Source: Diabrotica undecimpunctata
Lineage: Eukaryota > Arthropoda > Insecta > Coleoptera > Chrysomelidae
Direction: 5' to 3'
DNA: 64,000 nt
NCBI RefSeq assembly: GCF_040954645.1
Contig: NC_092806.1
Location: 133,206,476-133,270,475 of the forward strand
Every line of letters starts with the position of its first letter. Positions within the stretch are counted from its first letter, which is position 1. The position numbers and the translations under genes are program-made. A model generated the notes under the pieces. That model worked only from the letters and a program-made list of their open reading frames with translations, was not told where the DNA came from and made no database searches. Positions 43,738 to 52,274 of the stretch are shown here, piece by piece.

Positions 43738-45098
43738 ATAAGAAGCTAAAAAACAGAAAATCACCTGGAACAGATGGTATACCCAATGAACTCTTAAAAC
43801 ATGGAGGCCCTGAAGTTGCAAGTAAACTGTCACAACGATTTAACAAAATCTTAAACGACACAGAAACACCAGAGGAACGGCATAAGGGCATAAGAGCATC
43901 ACAATCCCCATATTTAAAAAAGGACAAAAACTTGCCCACAAAACTACAGAGGAATAACCCCCTTAAATATAACGATGAAACTTTTCACGAGTATTCTTAA
44001 GGATAAATTGGAAAGGCAAATCACTAATACTGAAGAACAACAAGGTTTTACAAGAGGGCGGTCTATAACAGATGTAGCATTCATAATAAAAAAAAAGCTA
44101 TAGAGTTTGGCATGCCAGCGTATATTTGCTTCATTGATCTGACGAAGGCGTTTGACAGTGTTCGCCTGGGAGACATTCTAAATATATTAATATAAAATAA
44201 AACACCGACCAGCATAACAAATATAGTCCAGAACCTAAATAACAACAATGTAACCAAAGTTAGAGCAGGAGACCAATTCACCGAAAATATTCCAACACCG
44301 GGAGGAATTAGACAATGCGACAGTTTAAGTCCCTTCTTGTTTAACCCACTCATGGGCAAAATTATAAACAAAGTAACATCTCTCAATCTCGGATACAGAA
44401 TGGGCAACAAAAGAATTGGTATGGTGTGTTACGCAGATGATGCAACAATTATTGCCGAATCAGAAGATGATCTTCAAAGACAGCTTTTTCAGTTCGTTCA
44501 AATAAGCCGCCAATTAAATATGACCATTTCTACCAACAAAACTAAATGTATGACAATAGCAAAAGATCCGCTCAGATGTAAGTTAGTGGTTGAGAACAAC
44601 CCCATAGAACAGGTGATGCAATTCAGATATCTGGGCATAGATATATCAAGCACATACGACCCAGTAAAGGACCTAAGGAGTCAGATCAACAAAACATACG
44701 CATTGTCGGGATGTCTGCGGGAGATAGCCTGGTCAAATCCGTATATGCGTACAGATAGTAAAATTAGAATCTACAAGACTTGCATACGACCGATCATGAC
44801 ATATGGCATAGAAGTGCACGAAGATACCAACAAAACGAAACAGATACTAAGGGTTGCCAAAATGAAAACCTTAAAAACAATAGTGGGCAAAACAAGAAGA
44901 GACAGGGTGAGAAATACAAACGTTAGAAAACAGTGCAAAATTCAAGATATTGTAAGATGGGGAAGGCAGCGTAAGAGGATGTGGTACAATCATGTAAGAC
45001 GAATGGATGAGAATAGACTCCCAAAAATTGCCCTAGAAAACAACCCGCCCGGTTCAAGACCTCCCGAAAGACCACCTAAAAGATGGAGGGGTAGTTAG
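43738..45098 (+). pseudogene. non-LTR reverse transcriptase, last 253 codons open
   Basis: Starts in the RT fingers: KKLKNRKSPGTDGIPNELLK at about 43743 and GGPEVASKLSQRFNKILN. After shifts, FIDLTKAFDSVRLGDIL at about 44130, VRAGDQFTENIPTPGGIRQC and DSLSPFLFNPLMGKI. From 44337 one frame stays open to 45098: GMVCYADDATIIAESEDDLQ (catalytic YADD), LNMTISTNKTKCMTIAKDP, MQFRYLGIDISS, RIYKTCIRPIMTYGIEV, KMKTLKTIVGKTRRDRVRN, MWYNHVRRMDENRLPKIAL and RPPERPPKRWRGS. Endonuclease absent (5' truncated). RTE-like by the C-terminus (GHVxRMxxxRLPK...GRPxKRW), tentative. Least degraded RT core in the window. Confidence 0.75.
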
Positions 45099-45313
45099 CA
45101 ATGTACCTCCCAGGAAATTAACCAGAGGCAGCTTCAGAATTAAACAGATCGAAAGATCTCCAAGAAATAGAAGCAGATACTCATATTTTCGGATATAACT
45201 TGAGAAATATTGCTCCTACAAAAAAATTATACAGAGTAAAAGTTTCGTTTTTAAATTTTACATATATTATATTTGACTAGCTAGAAATTGAAAATTTAAT
45301 GTTTATTAAATTA
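45099..45313. other. 3' UTR of the preceding LINE and AT-rich spacer
   Basis: LINE identity (CCAGGAAATTAACCAGAGGC and on) continues to about 45170; the end has no clear tail. Confidence 0.4.
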
Positions 45314-45678
45314 GTGATAGACCCCTAGAGATTGGTACACTCATCACTGGCCTACCTACACCCGTGGCAAGGTATATAGCACAAAATCCTTGCAAACCGC
45401 CTAAGGTTTAATGATTTGACAGAATAATTCAAATCCAGATATATTAAATGCAAATGCAGTTCATTTGTTTTTATTTACGAATTCCAAAAATTATATTGAC
45501 AGCTACTTAAAACTATGCGAAAAGAAAAAGTTCTCTTCATTTGCCCTTGTTCCTTCAACGTGGATAGTGAACCGCTCATTGATCTCATTGATTACGTTCT
45601 AAGCCAACGCGGATGAAAAATGATGGTTATCAGTAATTTCAAATTTCAATTGCGAAAGACTCTAAAATCAAATTTCAT
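45314..45678 (+). repeat. MULE left long TIR
   Basis: Inverse of 46702-47040, with one extra stretch of about 10-15 bp near 45565-45650. Confidence 0.8.
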
Positions 45679-45889
45679 CGAAAACATTTTATTTGCAGTA
45701 TAATTTACTTTTACAAGCTTTTATGATATCTGTATGACACAAATTTCACAAATTCGAAATAGGAAATTTCGTTCCCATACAGCTCTTATAACTATTCATA
45801 AAAGACGTCTTTAGACTGCTTGTCCTTCCTAGTGAGTATACGGACAGGTACATGTAAACTCTGCAGTTTTATGTACAGCATTGTTTAGT

Positions 45890-46290
45890 ACTGTACTGAG
45901 AATGGTAAAAACGATTGGAAAAAATAGGAATGAAATAATTCGCATGGATTTGTGGTGAAATGTATATAGCTAGACCGGGATGCCCAAACAGTTGGAGGGA
46001 AAAGAGACTCATTATTTATGTAGTTTTCTACCATATAATCGGCCATTTTCATAAATAAAGGCAGGTTAGGGATATTCGCCATGAAATCGTTGACAAAACA
46101 ATCGACGATTCGTTCTGGGTCCAAAAACGGCAAACCAAATAAATGGAGCAGCTACTTGACGTTGGAATCTCCCCTCTTGTACATTGTTGCCAAAGCAAGT
46201 TTTTGGATTTTGCGAAACCAACTTTGAGTAAAGTGAAATAAACACCCAATTCGCTTCGCAGATGGCTAAATGGCAATTACGGCCTTGTTA
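45890..46290 (-). pseudogene. MULE-type transposase fragment
   Basis: Two overlapping minus-strand frames. First (46276-46150): SHLRSELGVYFTLLKVGFAK and SKNLLWQQCTRGEIP. Second (46133-45920): PFLDPERIVDCFVNDFMANI, MADYMVENYINNESLFPPTV, WASRSSYIHFTTNPCELFHS. The last words correspond to LPF(L)xPxxVxDCFxEDxM, YLVENYI...FPPxxWA and TTNxCExFH, the C-terminal signature of MULE transposase-domain proteins common in insect genomes (from memory). About 110 residues in total; the catalytic DDE core is missing. Non-autonomous. Confidence 0.6.
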
Positions 46291-46701
46291 ATCAAAATTT
46301 CCAAATCATTCACAAATCTTGATGGACTTAAAATGACACCCACTTTTTCAGAGCAACGAATTAATTAAGTAAAGACCGAGACGTAGGTTTCCATGCGTTT
46401 GTCGGAAAGAACTTAGAACTTAAGAGACACTTAATCCCCATTTAATAAGCCATTTATGGTGAATAATTACAAGAAAAATTTTGGAGCATATTGAAATGTA
46501 CCATCCATGTAATATATCTCTGCTTTCGCCAAGCAACGTACATTTTTAAGACTGTCAAAAATAATAATACTTTATTGAGAATCGTTGTGCAACACAAAAA
46601 TTTTTTTAACCGGTGCGAAACAACTAAAAAACGGTATTAAATCTACTCACTAATTGTATGATATATGTACTCACCCTTTCGTCGCACAAGTCCACAAAAG
46701 G

Positions 46702-47040
46702 CAATTCGATTTTAGAGTCTTTCGCAATTATTGATAACCATCATTTTTCGTTCGCGTTGTCTCAGAACGTTATCAATGAGAAGTTCACTATCTATGTTAA
46801 AGGAATAAGGGAAAATCAAGAGAAATTTTTCTTTTCGCATAGTTTTAGGTAGTTAACAATAGAATTTTGCAGAATTCGCAAATAAAAAGCAATGAATTGG
46901 ATTTGTAATTTTGTATACCTAGATTTGGATTATTCTGTCAAATTACCAACCCTTAATGGTTTGCAAGGGTTTTATGGTCTACTTGCCACTGGGTGCAGGT
47001 AGGCCAGTGATGAATTTACCAATCTCTCAGGGTCTATTTC
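46702..47040 (-). repeat. MULE right long TIR
   Basis: Inverse of 45314-45678. The small open frame inside it (46658-46852) is an accident of the repeat. Confidence 0.8.
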
Positions 47041-47277
47041 AAGATCCCTATTTTTGGTGATGAGTTTACGTGTACCCTTTATATTACAGATCTCTATACT
47101 ACGTTTTGACCTAATGCGTAGACAAAAGTATAATGGAATAACAGCGTTATCTGCATTAACAAAAACCGTTAACTGTAAAGGAAAATGTACACCCAAATGG
47201 AAAACTTTTTATTTCATTCTAGTATGTGTCTGAAGATTAGCTAAATATTTATTCATATCTAAATTACAATGTTAATT

Positions 47278-47431
47278 GGAATAAGCCACAATCGAAGGTT
47301 AAATTAAGTTTATTGCCGTTTCTTCCACAAACACTAATAAATTTATTAATGTTTGTATTTTTAGAACGATTTCCGAAGTGGAAATTGAAACGTCAATAAA
47401 CTTATTTTAACCTTCAATTGTGACTTATTCC
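47278..47431. repeat. fold-back MITE-like repeat, 45-bp arms
   Basis: GGAATAAGCCACAATCGAAG to GCCGTTTC at 47278-47322 is the inverse of 47387-47431 with about 5 mismatches. The loop holds a second palindrome around AATAAATTTATTAATG and the phrase GAACGATTTCCGAAGTGG. Probably a short non-autonomous element. Confidence 0.8.
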
Positions 47432-48070
47432 TATTAAAGTAGTAATTATTCTATTTATTGTATTGATTTTTTATAAACTATTGATAGTAGGTATTTATAA
47501 ATGTTTCTTTACGTTGCGGTTTTTTCACGCGTTTTTTGTGTCACTAAGTTGATTTTACATGTTTTAAGAGTTTGTAATAAATATTTACCAAACCTTTAGT
47601 TTTTTTAGTAAAAAAACCACTTTCTCCATTAATTCTACCAACTTTTATATGCGAAAAGCACGTGTAGTTAATAAACCAAAAAATCTGCCGGAAAAGTACA
47701 GTCGAATGCTGGGGCAAAAATTAACATGCATGCATTATCTAAATGGGTATTGTATTAAATGATAACAATAATCAAAGTATGCCAAGACCATAATTATCAA
47801 AGGTGACTGACTACAAAGAAGCCGATAACATAAAAGTGGATCAAGAATGAACTAAATCCCAAAACAATGGAACAATGGAGAAAATATATCATTTATTGTT
47901 AAGGAAGTGCGAATTTATGTTGTAGATTAGATGGATATCGGCCATTGTCAAGAGATGTTTTGAAAATTCTAAAAAGAAAGAATTAAACTAGACCCAAATA
48001 AAGGCACATGGTTCTACAATATCTTCCATATATATGAGCAGTTTCGCTGCCGTTTGCCATAAAAATTCTT
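47432..48070. other. no gene seen
   Basis: AT-rich, nothing recognised. Confidence 0.5.
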
Positions 48071-49218
48071 CTTCTTCTTCTTCTACTGGCGTACTCCGTT
48101 ACTCTCGATCACAACATCAAAAGGTTCTCTATTCTGTGCCACTTTTAGTAATTGCTGAATGTTCACGCTCGTCCATGTTCTGCCATGAAGCCATGATATG
48201 GCTCTTCGGCCCTCTACCTTCTCTTTAATTATTAATTGTAGCAGATAATATTTGTCATTTCTCATTATGTGTCTTAGGTACGAGGTCTTTCTTTTCTTAA
48301 TCGTTGTTATAAGTTCTAAGGGGTTCTAATCGTTGTTATAAGAAGGAAGGAAAAGACTATCGTGGCTCAGAAACATCCGACAATGGACAGGGCTAAATTT
48401 TGAACAGCTAATAAGAACAGCTGAAGATAGAGAAGAGTTTAAAATTGTAGTAGCCAACCTCCATTGAGGAGAGGGCACTTTAAGAAGAAGATAAGTTCTA
48501 ACTCTCTATTTATGGTGTTTAATACTGTTAAATTCGTAATGTATTGTGTCCATAATATTCTGAGCATTCTGCGATAAAGCCACATTTCAAAGGCTTGTAG
48601 CTGCCTCACGGTATTTAATTTTAATGTCCAGGCTTCAACTCCATACAAAAGGACTGACCAAACGTAGCATTTAATAATCTAATCTCTAATTCGGATGTCT
48701 AAGCTTAGTTCTCGGTTATTGATAATTTGTTTTTATTTATTATACATGTTCCTAGTGTGTTCTATTCATGTTTTTATTTCTATATTTGTATCCCACTTTT
48801 TAATACTACCCCTAAGTGTCTGAATTTGTCAACTTGTTTCAGTTTTTCTAATCACCATTACTTTAGTTTTTTGAAGATTTCTTGCCAGTCCCATTGCCTC
48901 ACTTGAGCTATTAGCTGTGTCTAGTATAATTTGTAAGTCTTCCATTTTTTCTGCTATTAGAACGGTATCGTCTGCAAACCTGATATTGTTAATATATTTA
49001 CCGTTTATTTTTATACCAATTTCGGTGCCTTCTAGTGCTTGTTTGAATATGTATTCAGAGTACAAGTGGCAGAGCATTGGAGACATGGCTCAGCCTTGTC
49101 GGACACCTCTTTGTATACGCACGCTTTTAGTAGTGTGGTTGAAATATTTTAAGGTTGCTTCTTGATTCCAATAAAGGTTTTGAACTATGTGGAGATCTTT
49201 TGTGTCTAGCTTCATTTT
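48071..49218 (-). pseudogene. RTE-like LINE, GAA-tailed, with a nested LINE scrap
   Basis: Reading leftward: MKLDTKDLHIVQNLYWNQEA at 49215-49155 (RT palm start), RIQRGVRQG, one stop, MSPMLCHLYSEYIFKQALEG, NNIRFADDTVLIAEKMEDLQ (catalytic FADD), LARNLQKTKVMVI; then YGVEAWTLKLNTVRQLQAFE and MWLYRRMLRILWTQYITN at 48645-48540; after the nested 171 bp, SYLRHIMRNDKYYLLQLIIK, EKVEGRRAISWLHG and the end, followed by (AAG)n at 48071-48085. The 5' truncation is within the palm. Same general family as 53462-54541. Confidence 0.75.
48320..48490 (+). pseudogene. 171-bp LINE 3' end nested in the RTE-like LINE
   Basis: Flanked by ATAAGTTCTAA at 48309-48319 and 48491-48501, an 11-bp target duplication. It codes RRKEKTI.., then in one frame WLRNIRQWTGLNFEQLIRTA, EDREEFKIVVANLH and a stop, ending AAGAAGAAG. 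A severely 5'-truncated copy of a GAA-tailed LINE inserted opposite to its host. Its first 20 bp (about 48323-48341) repeat TCTAATCGTTGTTATAAG, which is the host sequence just upstream of the target site. Confidence 0.8.
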
Positions 49219-49985
49219 CAGAGGAAGAAAGACAGCTGGACCAACGGCAAAGGTAAGAGTGAAAGATGCTGGAAGTTGAAGCTAGAGAAGTGGGTCACAC
49301 TGTATGAGTTAAATAGGCGTAAGTCATACTGTGAGGAAGGAGGAAATGCCGGTCTGGGAATGATACCGTACAAGGAGCGATGAGGGTCTTCTACGCGCTA
49401 CCTGGAACTAGACAGGGAGCCTCCTTGGTGATGAATGGAGTGTGGATGTGTATAAATGGAGAATGAATGAATAAAGGTAGTGCTTCGGAAGTGATGCCGG
49501 CCTTACAGCGGCCATTCCGCTTCCAGATCGCTGGATGACAGAGGAGGGCACTCAGGTCAGTCAAGAGGCGTCCTGGACTGAGATGTCTTTTTAAGATTCT
49601 AAAGATTTTGAAGATTGAAGAAAATAATACGAAAATGTTGAGAACCAAATTAATTACTTACCAACGATGATTCTAGCTTTCTCGTTCTCACCGACACGAA
49701 ACACAAGCGACCATAACAGCGACATTCTAACATGGAGACGCAAGAGTGACAGTTCAGGTATCGTATCTAGAAGCGACATCTGTTAGACATTAGAGGAAGG
49801 AGAGGCAATTAGTCAACTTACCCCTTTAGTCAACTAGCCCCGGTCTCCCCTACCTACCTTCAAAAATAATCTTCAAATCAAATTTTAAAATCTTTTTGTA
49901 TTTCATAACAACATTATTTTAATTTGCATATTTCTGACATTGTAACCATTGTGACACTGTATCCATACAAGGATAACCAACCAAA
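49219..49985. other. unassigned; GC-richer segment then AT-rich DNA
   Basis: 49219-49600 has balanced base composition and phrases such as GGAAGTGATGCCGGCCTTAC, but no frame with a known motif; it could be a LINE 3' UTR or SINE. 49725-49790 shares TCTAACATGG, GACGCAA, TCTAG and AGCGACATCTG in order with 58788-58818, near the ribozyme repeats. Confidence 0.4.
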
Positions 49986-51064
49986 TTGAAGACCGTTTTA
50001 TTAGGCTGCAGGCTTTGCGAGATCGCACTATAATTGATCACAATTACAAATGAGGCTGCAAGAGACCCATCAAGTATTTGTAAGTGGCCAAACCATTAGA
50101 AATAGATTGCATGAAGTAGGGTTAAATGCTCGAAGACCTGTAAGAGTGTCTGTATAATCCAGAGGAAATCACGCTCATCGACTTCAATGGGCACTTCTTC
50201 TTCTTTAAGTGCCGTCTCCCGATCGGAGGTTGGATATCATCATCACTCTCTTTACTCTATCTACTGCTGCTCTGAAGAGTTCTATACAACTGCATTGAAA
50301 CCAGTCCCTTAAATTCTTCAACCATGACGCTCTCCTTCTTCCTATACTCCTTCCTCCTCTTATCTTCCCTGTATTATCAGCCTTAGCAGTTTATATCGCT
50401 GTCCCCTCATTACGTGTCCCAGATATTGTAACTTTCATATTTTTATTGTGTTTATTATTTCGCATTCTTTGCCCATTTCTCGCAATACTTCCGTATTGGG
50501 CACAAGAACACGCAAATTGGGTTAGAGGTGAGTGGGCCTCTATTTTGACGGTTTGGCAATGTTGAACGATTGGCAAATGTGCAGGAGGTTTATAGACAGC
50601 AAGGCGGCAGTATAATGGTATGGGGTGCCATCACTCTTGGTGGAAGAACCAATCTCGTTTGTCTGGAACGTTTTTTAAATGCAACAGACTACCTCGATAT
50701 TATTCTCCAACCTATTGTCGTACCCTTTGCACAACAAGCTGGTCCCCAATTTCAATTAATGCACGACAATGCGCATCCACATACTGCCAGGGTCATGCGA
50801 ACATTCATCGAAGATAATGAAATTGAGGTTTTACCATGGCCTGCACAATCGTCAGATTTAAACCCAATTAAGCATGTATGGGACATATTGGGCAGACGCA
50901 TTTTACAAAAAAATATTGCGTTTAATACAAGAGAGCAACTGTATGAGGGCCTTTTAATGGAGTGGAATAGAATACCGCAGCAAGACATTGACCATCTGAT
51001 CATGAGTTTGCCTTACAGATGTAGGACAGTAATCAACAACCGTGGAATTCATACACTGTACTAA
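49986..51064 (+). pseudogene. Tc1-type transposase, split by a LINE, catalytic Glu changed to Lys
   Basis: Left part: EDRFIRLQALRDRTI, then HQVFVSGQTIRNRLHEVGLN (helix-turn-helix and linker) and ARRPVRVSV, HRLQWA. After the nested LINE the protein continues QEHANWVRGEWASIL, loses the first-Asp box by a deletion near 50540-50560, and then 50570-51064 is open for 164 codons: RQQGGSIMVWGAITLGGRTN, FQLMHDNAHPHTARVMRTF (second Asp), WPAQSSDLNPIKHVWDILGR, WNRIPQQDIDHLIMSLPYRC and the GIHTLY end. I count 34 residues between the second Asp and the position of the third acidic residue, DD34E spacing, but that residue is Lys (NPIKH instead of NPIEH). It cannot be active. Confidence 0.8.
50195..50496 (-). 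pseudogene. 302-bp GAA-tailed LINE 3' end nested in the Tc1 gene
   Basis: TGGGCAC at 50188-50194 and 50497-50503 is the target duplication; removing the insert restores LQWAQEHAN of the Tc1 transposase in frame. On the minus strand it reads REMGKECEIINTI, LQYLGHVMRGQRYKLLRL, IGRRRASWLKNLRDWFQCSC, LFRAAVDRVKRVMMISNLRS and ends AAGAAGAAGAAG. A 5'-truncated copy of the family at 12612 and 53462. Confidence 0.85.
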
Positions 51065-52169
51065 CTTAACCCAAAGACTACTTTGTTGGGAGTTGAGGGG
51101 CAACAAATTAGTTTTTTTAATTTTTTTTTTTGTTACCATATTTTTACTCATGGAGTTCTCTTTTAATTTTGTTAAGAACTGTTGCGATAATTCTAAGAAA
51201 AAATGTTTAATTTATATTCGGGACACTTGTTTATAACTTTTTATTAAAAATATTTGAAATAAATTATTTGAAATCCTTCTGTAATCTGGCATTTTGTTTT
51301 TGGTACCTAGATTATTATGATGTCTGTATTATTATTTCATGTCAAAAATACAGCTGATAAGAAATCCTTTGAACTAAAATTATATTTTGTCTAAAAATAA
51401 TGGGATTAACAAATTACCCATTCGTTTTCCCATACATAATCATTATGTATAATTTCTTGTAATTCCAAACGATTTTCTAAAAATAAACAATCGAATTTAG
51501 CATATATATCTCTAAAAATTACGTAAAAGCTAATACATATTTAAAACTTATTACTAAACGACACCATTATTGGAAATTCCGTTATTACAATTTCATAAAT
51601 CCAGTTTGGCACTTCCAACAATTAAAAAATAATGAATATTATCTACTACTAAGTCGTTCAAACCGGAAATTTTATTATGTGTTTACGCGTTGGATAATAC
51701 AAAAATAGTAATTCTATAAAAGTTTTCCCACAACTTTTAGTTCCAGACATTTATTATGTCATTCCGATTAACTCGTTTAGTTGGTATCTAATACTGATAA
51801 TGATAACTGAATAAAGTAATGATAGCTTTCGAAAATAACATGAATATGAGAGTAATAACAACCTATGCACCACAAAATTATCTTTTAAATTAAATTATAG
51901 TTTTATAATAGTTTTTATAGTTTTTATAGTTTTTATATAAACCATAGTGAATATTTAAAATAGATTTTAAATGTATGAGTATTGACGTATGCATAGACAT
52001 TTCAGGGAAATAATGAAATAAATTTAAAAAGAACATATACAAAGAAGAAATGTTTTTTTTATATAACATCTGTACGGTGTTTGTATGCTGCTATCTGGTC
52101 ACAAATGACCAATTATTAGTTATTATCTGACCTAACTTAATAAACAGCAAATATTTAAATCTAAGGGCT
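51065..52169. other. no gene seen
   Basis: The first 200 bp may be the Tc1 3' end. The rest is AT-rich; a short array of TTTTTATAG units lies at about 51898-51940. Confidence 0.5.
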
Positions 52170-52274
52170 TACCCTATGGCTTACTCTTATTTCATCTATA
52201 ACTAATGCACTACAACTAACATGCAATAACTTCACAGCACTATACTCCGCTTCTTACACTAAACTGTTACACAT

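Larger units (their letters stand above)
45314..47040 (-). mobile_element. Mutator-like element (MULE) with about 350-bp terminal inverted repeats
   Basis: 45314-45678 is the inverse of 46702-47040 at about 80% by eye; shared landmarks, read inwards, are GAGATTGGTA, TCATCACTGGCCTACCT, CCTTGCAAACC, TTTGACAGAATAAT, AAAACTATGCGAAAAGAAAA, AAAAATGATGGTTATCA and GCGAAAGACTCTAAAATC. Very long TIRs are the hallmark of Mutator-like elements, and the interior carries a MULE-type protein fragment. No 9-bp target duplication is recognisable. Confidence 0.75.

Noticed and set aside
49631..49680. Splice-donor-like GTAAGT on the minus strand after an open stretch
   Set aside because: One donor-like hexamer is expected by chance at this density; no acceptor, exon or protein match supports a gene.
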